A DNA stretch of 64,000 nt, from NCBI RefSeq assembly GCF_001019715.1, contig NZ_BBXJ01000001.1, positions 1,426,001 through 1,490,000 on the forward strand, written 5' to 3'. The DNA comes from Rodentibacter caecimuris (GTDB lineage Bacteria > Pseudomonadota > Gammaproteobacteria > Enterobacterales > Pasteurellaceae). The first letter of the stretch is position 1. The number at the start of each line of letters is the position of its first letter. Below, in pieces: positions 47,413 through 57,124 of this stretch. Made by a program: the position numbers and the translations under genes. The notes under the pieces were generated by a model. That model was given only the letters and a program-made list of their open reading frames with translations. It had not been told where the DNA came from and ran no database searches.

Positions 47413-48543
47413 ATGGCATATACCACTTTCTCACAAACCAAAAACGACCAACTCAAAGAGCCTATGTTCTTTGGTCAAAATGTAAACGTGGCACGTTACG
47501 ATCAACAAAAATATGAGACTTTTGAAAAGCTCATTGAAAAACAACTGTCTTTCTTCTGGCGTCCGGAAGAAGTGGATGTGTCGCAAGATCGTATCGATTA
47601 CGCTGCGTTGCCGGAACATGAAAAACATATTTTCATCAGTAACTTAAAATATCAAACCTTGCTGGATTCTATCCAAGGTCGTAGCCCGAATGTGGCATTA
47701 TTGCCATTGGTATCCATTCCGGAATTGGAAACTTGGATTGAAACATGGACGTTCTCTGAAACCATTCACAGCCGTTCTTACACCCATATTATTCGTAATA
47801 TTGTGAATGATCCGTCTATCGTCTTTGATGATATCGTCACCAACGAAGAAATTATCAAACGTGCACGAGATATTTCTTCTTACTATGATGATTTAATCCG
47901 TGATAGCCAACTTTATAGTTTATACGGAGAAGGCACTTACACGGTAGATGGCAAAGAATGTGTCGTTACCTTACGTAACCTCAAAAGACAGCTTTATCTT
48001 TGCTTAATGAGCGTAAATGCCCTTGAAGCGATCCGTTTCTATGTGTCTTTTGCCTGCTCTTTTGCTTTTGCGGAACGCCAATTAATGGAAGGTAACGCAA
48101 AAATTATTAAATTTATCGCCCGTGACGAAGCGCTACACCTAACTGGGACACAGCATATTTTAAACATTATGGCGGCGGGTCAGGATGATCCTGAAATGGC
48201 GGAAATTGCTGAAGAATGCAAACAGGAAGCCTATGATTTATTCCTTGCTGCGGCGGAACAGGAAAAAGAATGGGCGGATTATTTGTTTAAAGACGGTTCA
48301 ATGATCGGCTTAAACAAAGATATTTTGGTTCAATATGTAGAATATATCACCAACATCCGTATGCAGGCGGTTGGCTTACCATTGCCGTTCCAAGCACGTT
48401 CCAACCCAATCCCTTGGATCAATGCTTGGTTGGTTTCCGATAACGTACAAGTGGCACCACAAGAAGTCGAAGTGAGCTCTTATCTTGTGGGTCAGATTGA
48501 TTCTAAAGTGGATACCAAAGATTTTGGCGATTTCGATCTTTAA
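47413..48543 (+). CDS. nrdB: Class Ia ribonucleotide reductase, beta subunit
   Basis: Diiron-tyrosyl radical subunit, 376 residues. Metal and radical residues can be placed by the motif [12 protein letters not shown]: Glu116, His119 and the radical Tyr123. The second helix pair ([15 protein letters not shown]) supplies Glu and His ligands. The start has AGAGGAAA upstream. The ferredoxin gene yfaE that follows nrdB in E. coli is absent here. Confidence 0.97.
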   Translation: MAYTTFSQTKNDQLKEPMFFGQNVNVARYDQQKYETFEKLIEKQLSFFWRPEEVDVSQDRIDYAALPEHEKHIFISNLKYQTLLDSIQGRSPNVALLPLVSIPELETWIETWTFSETIHSRSYTHIIRNIVNDPSIVFDDIVTNEEIIKRARDISSYYDDLIRDSQLYSLYGEGTYTVDGKECVVTLRNLKRQLYLCLMSVNALEAIRFYVSFACSFAFAERQLMEGNAKIIKFIARDEALHLTGTQHILNIMAAGQDDPEMAEIAEECKQEAYDLFLAAAEQEKEWADYLFKDGSMIGLNKDILVQYVEYITNIRMQAVGLPLPFQARSNPIPWINAWLVSDNVQVAPQEVEVSSYLVGQIDSKVDTKDFGDFDL

Positions 48544-48560
48544 TTAAGATGATAGCTAAA

Positions 48561-48585
48561 AGAGCCGGTTTTGCCGGCTCTTTTT
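48561..48585 (+). terminator. Terminator of nrdAB
   Basis: AGAGCCGG and CCGGCTCT form a perfect 8-bp GC-rich stem with a 5-base loop and a T-run. Confidence 0.92.
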
Positions 48586-48754
48586 ATATTCTAAATGATC
48601 GTAATCATTAAAATACTAACCCTTTCAATTATTCACTCTTAGTAAATAATCTTTTAACAAAGATCGTCTTTTTCTTTTTTAAGAAAGCGTAGCATACGCC
48701 ACATCAAGAACGCACAGCAATGTGTAGCTTATTTTAAAAAGTTAAGGAGTATCT

Positions 48755-49426
48755 ATGAAAACTGTATTTCATTCAGCAAATTCTCATGGTAACGCAGATC
48801 ACAGCTGGTTAAAAAGCCGTCATACGTTTAGTTTCGCCAATTATTACGATCCTGATCGTATTCACTTCGGTGCATTACGTGTAATCAATGATGACTTTGT
48901 CTAGGGCGGACGCGGTTTTGGTACACACCCACACGATAATATGGGTAACGGCAGTGTCATTCATCACGGCGATATTCAAGTGATGTCTGCCGGTACAGGT
49001 ATTACCCATAGCGAAATGAATCCAAATGCGGATATACCGGTGAAATTTTTACAAATTTGGGTGTTCCCAAATAAACGTAATGTGACACCGCGTTATCAAC
49101 AAATAAGTATTGCGGAGGGCGCAAAACCAAACGATTTCCAACAAATTTTATCGCCAAATGCAGACGATGAAGGGGTATGGATTCACCAAAATGCATGGTT
49201 CAACTTGGCAAAATTTGACAAAGGTACAAAGAAAGAATACCGCTTAAACGACACGAAAAATGGTGTCTATGTCTTCGTCATTAAAGGTACCGCAAAAGTA
49301 GCTGGTTTCGATCTTTCCGAACGTGATGGCTTAGGCGTTTGGGATGTTGAGAACTTCAACGTGGAAGCAACAGACGATGCTGAAATTTTGTTGATGGAAG
49401 TACCAATGGAACTTAGCATGGCGTAA
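48755..49426 (+). pseudogene. Pirin-family gene, disrupted
   Basis: The reading frame starts MKTVFHSANSHGNADHSW with AAGGAG upstream, then meets an in-frame TAG at 48902-48904 (codon 50). It continues in the same frame as GGRGFGTHPHDNM and on to a normal end at 49426. Compared with E. coli YhhW it also lacks about 18 codons: the text jumps from HPHDNM straight to GNGSVIHHGD, where relatives have a further strand ending in a similar DNMGN. Metal residues of the cupin fold (HPH, and THSEMN) survive. A downstream start at 48941 would give only a truncated cupin. Confidence 0.85.
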
Positions 49427-49440
49427 GACGGCAAAGCCTC

Positions 49441-49464
49441 AATGAGCGGTGATTACCGCTCATT
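49441..49464 (+). terminator. Terminator after the pirin pseudogene
   Basis: AATGAGCGGT-GATT-ACCGCTCATT is a perfect 10-bp stem with a 4-base loop, 15 bp past the stop; the T-run is short. Confidence 0.7.
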
Positions 49465-49604
49465 TATAGCCCTTCTTGCCAAGCCCTTTAAAATCACTAA
49501 AATGACATTTTTCATTTTAGTCGGTCGGTAAATTCAATATCCCAAATTCGTTGGATTTTCCGAACGCACTTTTACTCGACGATTTTATCAACCATAATCT
49601 TATT

Positions 49605-50185
49605 AGGAGATTTAATAAAAAAAAACAACACTTGCTTACATATTATCGGTTACTAGTAGCAATCTTTATACGAAAGCCGACAATAAAGTGGATATTGCCG
49701 AATCGTTTAACGCAACAGTGTTAGTCGATGGCTTGGAAAGCTCTTGAGAAATACTTTGGGAAGGATAACCGACTTTGGATTACCGATCGTCAAGGCAAAA
49801 ATATTGTTAAAATCGATCCAAAAAGCGGAAAACGTACCGTTTTATATTATTCTTATGCTGGCCGACCATTGCGCCGTCAAGCATTATTTACTACCCGAAA
49901 GACGGGGCGATCAAAGAGTGGCAAAATTCCTTGTTAATCACCACCTTAAAGAGCGGTGCGATTTATCGTGTTAAATTAGACGGCAAATCGGAACAAGTGC
50001 AAGGCGATTTCAGCAAACACTTCAAAACCGATAACCGTTACCGTAATGCGGTAATCAGTCCGGATACACGCAAAATCTATGTGGCGACCGATGCGGTTGG
50101 TTATGGTTTAGGTAAAAACGGCAAGCCGAACACCGAAATGCAAAATAAAGGCGCTATTGTCGTGTTTGAATACACCGGTAAATAA
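49605..50185 (+). pseudogene. PQQ-dependent soluble aldose dehydrogenase, remnant
   Basis: Only the two ends of this gene survive. After AGGAG the start codon is lost in an A-rich run; the frame KKTTLAYILSVTSSN looks like a decayed signal peptide. A frame change near 49740 gives DNRLWITDRQGKNIVKIDP. At about 49855 the text jumps, with another frame change, to APSSIIYYPKDGAIKEWQNS and then LLITTLKSGAIYRVKLDG...NNRYR-like ...GAIVVFEYTGK. Both ends line up with the soluble PQQ glucose dehydrogenase of Acinetobacter as I remember it; some 300 central residues are missing. Confidence 0.8.
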
Positions 50186-50235
50186 TCCTAACTCTTATAA
50201 ACGGTCTGTTCTCGACCAAAATTTGTAAATATTTC

Positions 50236-50263
50236 AAGGCATCGTTAAAGATGCCTTTCTTTT
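50236..50263 (+). terminator. Hairpin between the sugar dehydrogenase and pqqU remnants
   Basis: AAGGCATC-GTTAAA-GATGCCTT is a perfect 8-bp stem followed by TCTTTT. It ends three bases before the next start codon. Confidence 0.75.
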
Positions 50264-50265
50264 AA

Positions 50266-52307
50266 ATGAAGAAAACGGTTATCGCAACATTGATTGCCTC
50301 TAGCGCAGTCAATAGTTTTGCCAACAATGAAACAACATTAGATGAAATTACCGTAACCGCTGTTCGAGCAGAAATGAACCCTTTTAGTACCCCTGCTTCC
50401 ATTGATGTAATCGAAGGAGAGGATGTGCGCCAAAAAAGCGGAATGAATGTCAGCTTAAGCGAAGCTTTGCAAGGCATTGCCGGTTTGGTTGCCGTGGATC
50501 GGCATAATTATGCACAAGATATTAATCTTTCCACGCGCGGTTCTCGTATGGGGGGGGGCGGCGTACAGTTATATGTGGACGGCATTCCCGCCACCATGCC
50601 GGACGGTCAAGGGGTAACCAGTCATATCGATCTTAATTCCCTCGGACGCATTGAAATACTTAAAGGCCCTTTTTCATCGCTTTACGGCAATTCTTCGGCA
50701 GGCACAATTTTAGTACACAGCCAAAAAGGACAAAACCCACCGAGCATTGAAACCAGTGTGGACGGCGAGAGTAACGGTACATGGCATTATAGTTTCAAAG
50801 CACAAGGTGGTGGCGACAATAAATATGTACCGGCGTATGTATTGAGCGTTAATCGTTTCACAACGGAAGGTGAGCGGGATCACAGCGCCGCACGCAAAAA
50901 TCAGGTGAATTTCAAAGCGGATTGGACAACGGAAAACCAAGCGGAAGTGGACATTACTTTCAACCATAGCGATATTAAAGCATAAGATCCAGGAGCATTA
51001 AGCTACGAACAATGGAAAGCAAACCGTAATCAAGTTGCGACCAATCTTGAAATGTTTAATGCACGCAAAAACGTGCGTCAAACTCAACTTGGCTTGAGTT
51101 ATCGCCAAAAATTAGATGAAAAAATCGTTTGAATTTAACCGCCTACCTTGGTGAACGCAGTCTTGAACAGTATTTGCCCATTCCCCGCATTACCCAAATC
51201 CGTAACGCCGGGCACGCTGGCGGCGTGATTGACTTCACCCGCTATTATGCCGGTACGGATGTGTATTTACAGCACGATTTTACCGACAACTTTAATGTGA
51301 TCACAGGTCTTGCATTCGACTATATGCAAGATAAACGTAAAGGCTATGAAAATTTTAACGGCACGATCAATGAGGTAAAAGGTGCGTTACGCCGTGATGA
51401 AACCAATAAAATTTACAACATCGAGCCCTATGTGCAAACACAATGGGCATTCTTGCCGAATTGGGTTTTCACAGTGGCTTGCGATACAGCACGACTACAT
51501 TTAAATCGAAGGATCACTATCTACGCAACGGCGATGACAGCGGGCGCAAAAAAGATGAAAAATGGCTGCCAAGTATCGGGCTAAGTTGGCAGGGGCTGGC
51601 AGATACCAATCTCTATGCCTCTTACAGCCGTGGCTTTGAAACAGGCACATTCTTATCGTCCGGACGGGCAATCCGGCTTGAATTTCGACCTCAAACCGCT
51701 TACTACAGATAATTATGAAATCGGGCTGAAAAAAGGCTTGGGCGATGGAATACTGACAATGGCACTTTACCGTACCGACAGTAAAGATGACATTGTTTCG
51801 GCAGGTACCATGGGCGGTCGGGCAACCTTCCGTAATGCCGGCAAAACCCGTCGTCAAGGTGCGGAATTGGCTTGGAGTGGTACGCTTTGGCAAGATTTAA
51901 AAATGCAATTAAGCTATACTTTTGTGGACGCTCGTTTCCGCCAAACTGTCGGAGCGAATATTCGCCAAGGAAATCGTATTGCCGGCGTAGCGAAGCATAA
52001 TGTCTACGCAAGCCTTGGCTGGCACGACCAACAAGGCTGGCGCATAGGTGCAGATGCCCGTTATCACGGCAGAGTAGCGGTCAATAACGCGAATAGCGAA
52101 TACGCCCCAAGCTACACCGTAGTGGGAACTTATGCGGGCTACTTGTGGGAAAAAGGCAACTGGCAGATTGATCACCACTTACGTGTCAATAATCTATTTG
52201 ATAAAGATTATGCCAATGTGGTTATCAATGACGCCAACGGCCGCTATTACGAACCGGCACTAAAACGCAATTTTAATGTTGGAATGAATGTAAAATATGC
52301 ATTCTAA
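50266..52307 (+). pseudogene. TonB-dependent receptor of the YncD/PqqU type, disrupted
   Basis: A signal peptide, TonB box region and plug domain are clear (LDEITVTAVRAEMNPFSTPA, LYVDGIPATMPDGQG, ILKGPFSSLYGNSSAG). The frame is then broken by TAA at 50983-50985, a frameshift near 51125, another near 51475 and another with lost sequence near 51640, where RGFET changes frame into HSYRPDGQSG. The rest runs to the C-terminal phenylalanine strand (GMNVKYAF). The order of motifs matches E. coli YncD, now known as the PQQ receptor PqqU. A G9 run lies in the plug region at 50550-50558. Confidence 0.88.
50550..50558 (+). repeat. Homopolymeric G9 tract in the receptor plug domain
   Basis: Nine consecutive G encode part of RMGGGGVQLYVDG. 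The present length keeps the frame. Runs like this are prone to slippage and drive phase variation in many Pasteurellaceae surface genes. Confidence 0.9.
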
Positions 52308-52339
52308 CGACTAAAAGTGCGGTTAGTTTTAGCGAAATT

Positions 52340-52391
52340 TTGGCACAATGTCGGCGATATCTAAAATTGGATATATTGGGCATTGTGCCAA
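52340..52391. repeat. Long inverted repeat upstream of mdaB
   Basis: TTGGCACAATG and CATTGTGCCAA are perfect 11-bp inverted copies 30 bp apart, with a nested ATATC/GATAT pair between them. No T-run follows, so it does not look like a normal terminator. It lies 60 bp before the mdaB start. Confidence 0.75.
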
Positions 52392-52451
52392 CGCCAAACA
52401 ATCGAAAAATCTAACCACTTAAGCTATTATTAAACCTATCAGGAGAGCAAA

Positions 52452-53033
52452 ATGAACATTTTATTATTAGACGGTGGAAAAACCTTTGGTCATTCTAACG
52501 GGCAATTAAACCATACCCTGCACGCCACGGCACGCGAAGTATTGGCAAACTTGGGGCATCAAGTGCAAGAAACTGTCATTGAGCAGGGCTATGAGATTAC
52601 GACGGAAATCGAAAAATTTTTATGGATGGACGCGGTAATTTGGCAAATGCCCGGCTGGTGGATGGGCGAACCTTGGACAGTAAAAAAATACATTGACGAA
52701 GTATTTACCGCAGGACACGGCAAATTATATCAAAGCGACGGTCGTCACCGTGTTAATCCGACAGAGGGATACGGCACAGGCGGTTTATTGGGCGGTAAAA
52801 AACATATGTTGTAGCTCACTTGGAATGCGCCGATTGAAGCCTTTAGCCGTGAAGGGGATTTCTTTGAAGCACAAGGTGTGGACGGGGTTTATTTACATTT
52901 CCACAAAGCCAATGAGTTTATTGGCATGACCGAGCGCTTACCGACATTTATATGTAATGATGTGATTAAATCACCTGATGTGCCGAAATACATCGCTGAT
53001 TACAAAGCGCATTTAAATCGCGTGTTTGGTTAA
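52452..53033 (+). pseudogene. mdaB: NADPH:quinone reductase MdaB, interrupted by one amber codon
   Basis: The frame begins MNILLLDGGKTFGHSNG with AGGAG upstream and reads through the flavodoxin-like fold (WQMPGWWMGEPWTVKKYIDE). It stops at TAG 52812-52814 within GGLLGGKKHML-stop-LTWNAPIEAF. The same frame then continues to a normal end (KAHLNRVFG). E. coli MdaB has Ser at the stop position (MLSLTWNAP), so one base change from TCG would explain it. Apart from this codon the gene looks complete (193 codons). The enzyme normally reduces quinones with two electrons. Confidence 0.85.
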
Positions 53034-53621
53034 TATTGGTGCTCATCACTATCATATTGAAAACAAAAAGGCTCGGGATTTCCCCAGCTTTTTTACTCAA
53101 TAAAAATTAACCGCCTAAACGTGCTTTGATACGAGCGGATTTATCCAGACGTTACCCTAAGGAATAAAATTTTGCTTTGTAAACGTATTGTTACGTTTAA
53201 CGGCAATACTGCCGACTATCGGGCAGTGAATTTAGAATACGTATTCAACGCCTCTATTTTGTATAGATTTTTTTATTTTGTGCGTTTTAACATAACGTTG
53301 GACAATTTTACAAATTCACATAAAAAATTGACCGCTCTTTTTTTGTTAAATATTTCCTTATCGAAGAGACTTTCACATCATCTTAACTATTTTTTCTCTC
53401 ACCATTTCGCCTAACTGACTTTCTTGATTAAGAAATTACATTTTTATCCGTTAAACTTTTTATAAGATTATTTACAACATCAAAATTTTTTATTTTTTAC
53501 CCAACCTTTTAACCTGCCGTTATTTGTTAAAATCATTTGATCTAAATTATAAACTCTGTTAAAAGCCTAATTGGGAAATATACAATTTAATAACAAAAAA
53601 CTTCATAATGGAGGTTATACA
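53034..53621. other. Intergenic region between mdaB and the DASS transporter
   Basis: This 588-bp AT-rich stretch has no supportable gene. It opens with a terminator-like repeat (AAAGGCT ... AGCTTTTTT, about 53066-53095). At 53108-53155 the minus strand encodes RLDKSARIKARLGG followed by a stop, possibly the broken end of a lost gene that I cannot name. An open frame at 53172-53414 has Phe-rich, low-complexity content and no ribosome-binding site, so I do not call it. The final 150 bp presumably holds the next promoter. Confidence 0.5.
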
Positions 53622-55004
53622 ATGCAAAAAACAACATATTTTTCCAAATATAAAGGTTTAATTATACTCGCCTTAGATTTTATGCTAATACTTGTTTTAA
53701 TTAAGATTCTACCCTTCTCCCCACAAGAAAATCGTGGTCTTGCTTTGCTGGTTTTTGTCGGGATTTTATGGCTGACCGAGGCATTTAATATTACTGTAAC
53801 CTCCCTTATGGTGCCGATCGTAGCCATTGGTTTGGGGTTGATTAATACACAAAAAGCCTTAGCACCGTTTTCCACACCGATTATTTATATGTTTTTTGGC
53901 GGATTTGTTGTTGCTGCGGTTCTACAAATCCAAAATCTCGACAAAATTATCGCTAACTACATTATCCGCTTGGCGAAAGGTAATTTAAAGTTATCCGTCG
54001 CCTATCTGTTCGGTGTAACAATTTTTCTTTCTATGTGGATAAATAATACCGCCGTTGCCGCAATGATGTTACCTCTGACGATGGGTATGCTAAAAGGCAT
54101 TAATGCTCAGAAAAATTATCGCCTCTATTGTTTCGTATTACTCGGAATGGCATTTAGTGCAAATATTGGTGGTATCGGAACGCTTGTCGGCAGTGCCCCT
54201 AATGCCATTTTAGCCTCTCAAATTCAGGTTACGTTTACCGAATGGTTAGCCTATGGATTTCCGGTGATGCTGCTCTTAATTCCATCTATGATTTTTGCAT
54301 TATGGGTTGTGTTACGTCCTGATTTTTCGGTCGATTTTTCACCGTCAATCGAAAAAGTGGAACTCAATCAGAAAAATATACTTACCCTTGGCATTTTTAT
54401 TTTTATGACCATTTTATTATTGTTTGGATCGGTGATTAACCCCTTGATCAGTCAATTCTTAGCACTCCCGAAAAACATTGAAAATTTCGATACGGTCATT
54501 GCCCTACTCGTCGTTATTTTAATTTGCATTTCTGGGGTTGCCCGCTGGAAAGAAATTCAAGAGCGTGTAGAATGGGGCGTGCTTTTACTCTTTGGCGGCG
54601 GCTTAACCCTCAGCATTGTGATGAAAGATTCAGGGGCGAGTAAAATTATGGCGGATACTATCGTACAATTTGTACAGGAGAAACCGCTTTGGGTACTATG
54701 CTTTGCGATTGCCGGTTTCATTATCTTTTTAACGGAATTTACCTCTAATACGGCAAGTGCCGCATTAATTATTCCTATTGTTATTTCCGTTGCACAATCT
54801 ATGGCTCTACCGCCGATTGCACTTGCGGCAATTATTGCCTGCGGTGCCAGCTGTGCCTTTATGCTTCCTATCGCAACGCCACCTAATGCCATTGTTTTCT
54901 CGACAGGGCACGTTAAACAAATTGATATGGCAAAAGTCGGCTTAATTCTGAACTTATTCTGTATTGCAGTGATTGGCGGATTCGCCTATTTTATGTGGCT
55001 CTAA
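53622..55004 (+). CDS. DASS/SLC13-family sodium:anion symporter
   Basis: Inner-membrane transporter of 460 residues with about 11-12 hydrophobic segments, resembling the H. influenzae transporter HI0608. Two conserved SNT-like motifs of the divalent anion:Na+ symporter family are present: WINNTAVAAMMLPL in the first half and EFTSNTASAALIIPI in the second, with the closing MLPIATPPNAIVF. Substrates in the family are di- and tricarboxylates or sulfate; I cannot tell which applies here. The start at 53622 follows GGAGG; an upstream in-frame codon at 53571 has no such site. Confidence 0.88.
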   Translation: MQKTTYFSKYKGLIILALDFMLILVLIKILPFSPQENRGLALLVFVGILWLTEAFNITVTSLMVPIVAIGLGLINTQKALAPFSTPIIYMFFGGFVVAAVLQIQNLDKIIANYIIRLAKGNLKLSVAYLFGVTIFLSMWINNTAVAAMMLPLTMGMLKGINAQKNYRLYCFVLLGMAFSANIGGIGTLVGSAPNAILASQIQVTFTEWLAYGFPVMLLLIPSMIFALWVVLRPDFSVDFSPSIEKVELNQKNILTLGIFIFMTILLLFGSVINPLISQFLALPKNIENFDTVIALLVVILICISGVARWKEIQERVEWGVLLLFGGGLTLSIVMKDSGASKIMADTIVQFVQEKPLWVLCFAIAGFIIFLTEFTSNTASAALIIPIVISVAQSMALPPIALAAIIACGASCAFMLPIATPPNAIVFSTGHVKQIDMAKVGLILNLFCIAVIGGFAYFMWL

Positions 55005-55022
55005 AATAAAACCACAAAAAAC

Positions 55023-55052
55023 GACCGCACTTTAATTGCTTAAAGTGCGGTC
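55023..55052. terminator. Uptake-signal dyad between the DASS gene and folE
   Basis: GACCGCACTTTA and TAAAGTGCGGTC are perfect 12-bp inverted copies with a 6-base loop, between converging genes. Confidence 0.8.
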
Positions 55053-55069
55053 ATTTCTAATAACGTTTT

Positions 55070-55726
55070 TTATTTTTGGATTGAGGCTAGAAACTCTTTG
55101 CGGGTTTCACGATCTTCCAAAAAGACACCGCCATAAGCGGACGTCACCGTATAACTATTGGTATCTTTTACCCCACGGGCTTTTACACAAAAATGGGTCG
55201 CTTTCACATAAACGGCAACATCGTCAGTTTCCAAAATAGTTTGAAAAGCCGTTAAAAGTTGCTCGGTTAAACGTTCCTGTACCTGCGGGCGCTGTGCAAA
55301 AAAAGCAACGATTCGATTAATTTTAGAAAGCCCGATTACCCAATCTTTCGGGTAGTAAGCAACAGCAACATTGCCATCAATGGTGACAAAATGATGTTCG
55401 CAAGTACTGGTGAGGGTAATATCATTGACTTGCACCATTTCACTGACTTTCATTTGATTTTTAATTTTTGTCATTTTAGGGAAATTGGCATAATCCATTC
55501 CGCTAAAAATTTCATCAACGAACATTTTTGCCAAACGATTCGGCGTTTCTTCTAAACTATCATCGCCTAAATCCAGCCCAATCAGTTTCATCACCTCTCG
55601 CATATGGCTGGCGATACCGGAACGGCGTTCGTCTTTATTTGGGTTAAGGGTTATCATTGGAGTTTCTATGCCCTTGGCAACCAGGGCATCACGCACATTT
55701 AGCGCATCTTGTGAAATATTGCTCAT
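55070..55726 (-). CDS. folE: GTP cyclohydrolase I
   Basis: Enzyme of 218 residues that opens folate synthesis by converting GTP to dihydroneopterin triphosphate. The zinc site includes Cys and His in [11 protein letters not shown] and Cys in [10 protein letters not shown]. Other signatures are [20 protein letters not shown] and the C-terminal [12 protein letters not shown]. It is a single gene, divergent from moeA. Confidence 0.96.
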   Translation of the reverse strand: MSNISQDALNVRDALVAKGIETPMITLNPNKDERRSGIASHMREVMKLIGLDLGDDSLEETPNRLAKMFVDEIFSGMDYANFPKMTKIKNQMKVSEMVQVNDITLTSTCEHHFVTIDGNVAVAYYPKDWVIGLSKINRIVAFFAQRPQVQERLTEQLLTAFQTILETDDVAVYVKATHFCVKARGVKDTNSYTVTSAYGGVFLEDRETRKEFLASIQK

Positions 55727-55906
55727 TTACTTTCCGTTCCTAAAAAATAATGCGGCATTCTAGCAAAATATAAGTACATCGTAAAATGAGAAAAATCACC
55801 AATATTTATTGATCTCATTCATCATTTCAGAATTTAATCCTTAAATTAGAAACGATTTCACGATAAAATACCCGACAAATTTTCTCAACGTTTACACAGG
55901 ATTTTT

Positions 55907-57124
55907 ATGCTTTCGTTAGATCAAGCTTTGAACCAGATGCTTAGCCGGCTTCCTTTCCCGACACAATGCGAAACGCTTTCTTTAAGCGAGGCGACAAACC
56001 AGGTATGTGCCGAAGATGTGGTATCCCCAATCAATGTTCCTTCCTTTGATAATTCGGCGATGGATGGCTATGCGGTACGTTTAGCGGATTTGGCGCAATC
56101 ATTAACCCTCTCCGTTGCCGGCAAGTCTTTTGCGGGCAATCCTTTCAACGGTGAATGGATAGCGCAAAGTGCGGTGCGTATTATGACCGGTGCAATGATT
56201 CCTCCAGGTACGGATGCAGTAGTTATGCAGGAACAAGTTGTCGTCAATGAGGACGGTACGATCACACTAAACGAATACCCGAAAGCCAACCAAAACATTC
56301 GCCGTATTGGTGAAGATATAAAAAAAGGTGATATTGTCTTACAACAAGGTGATGCGCTGAATGCCGTGTCCTTACCATTGCTTGCCTCACTCGGTATTGC
56401 TGAAGTAAAAGTTTATCCTCGTTTAAAAGTTGCAGTACTTTCTACCGGAGATGAATTAGTCCAGGTCGGTCAACCATTAAAAGAGGGGCAAATCTACGAC
56501 ACAAACCGTTTCACTATAAAACTTATGCTGCAACAATTAAATTGTGAGGTATTGGATTTGGGTTTATTAGCCGATAACGAAGTTGAATTTGAAAAGGCAT
56601 TTGTTGAAGCCCAACGCCAAGCCGATCTAGTCATTACCAGCGGCGGGGTTTCCGTAGGCGAAGCGGATTTCACCAAAGCCGTGTTAGAAAAAGTCGGTAC
56701 GGTTAATTTCTGGAAAATCGCCATGAAACCGGGCAAACCTTTTGCCTTTGGAAAATTGCAAAATGCTTGGTTCTGCGGATTACCGGGCAATCCGGTTTCA
56801 GCCTTGGTCACGTTCTATCAGCTCGTACAACCGGCAATTTTGCAATTAAGCGGTCAAAAACATCCGAAAAAACAACCGCACTTTACCGCCATCGCAACAA
56901 CCAATTTGAAAAAAGCGCCGGGTCGTTTAGATTTCCAACGGGGTTACTATCAAATGAATGAGAACGGACAAATCGAAGTTCAACCGGTCGGATTCCAAGG
57001 TTCGCATTTATTCAGTTCTTTTGTGAAAAGTAATTGTTTCATCGTATTAGAAAAAGATCGCGGTAATGTTGCTGCCGGTGAAACCGTTACTATTGAACCG
57101 TTTAATCATCTATTGGGGCAATAA
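55907..57124 (+). CDS. moeA: Molybdopterin molybdenumtransferase MoeA
   Basis: Protein of 405 residues that inserts molybdate into adenylylated molybdopterin. Conserved segments include SFDNSAMDGYAVR, GEDIKKGD, TGDELV, TSGGVSVGEADFTK and the GLPGNPVSALVTF motif. The domain order (I-II-III-IV) is complete. It overlaps moeB by one base. Its product is needed for TorZ in this window. Two uptake cores lie inside (about 56166 and 56875). Confidence 0.96.
   Translation: MLSLDQALNQMLSRLPFPTQCETLSLSEATNQVCAEDVVSPINVPSFDNSAMDGYAVRLADLAQSLTLSVAGKSFAGNPFNGEWIAQSAVRIMTGAMIPPGTDAVVMQEQVVVNEDGTITLNEYPKANQNIRRIGEDIKKGDIVLQQGDALNAVSLPLLASLGIAEVKVYPRLKVAVLSTGDELVQVGQPLKEGQIYDTNRFTIKLMLQQLNCEVLDLGLLADNEVEFEKAFVEAQRQADLVITSGGVSVGEADFTKAVLEKVGTVNFWKIAMKPGKPFAFGKLQNAWFCGLPGNPVSALVTFYQLVQPAILQLSGQKHPKKQPHFTAIATTNLKKAPGRLDFQRGYYQMNENGQIEVQPVGFQGSHLFSSFVKSNCFIVLEKDRGNVAAGETVTIEPFNHLLGQ

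Noticed and set aside
48902-52814. Recoding or suppression of TAG as sense in the 48.9-52.8 kb genes
   Set aside because: The same cluster has TAA, frameshifts and large deletions, which recoding cannot explain; elsewhere TAG serves as a normal stop, for example in ulaE.
53172-53414. An 80-codon open frame between mdaB and the DASS gene
   Set aside because: No ribosome-binding site, Phe/Leu/Asn-rich random-looking sequence in AT-rich DNA, and no recognisable motif.
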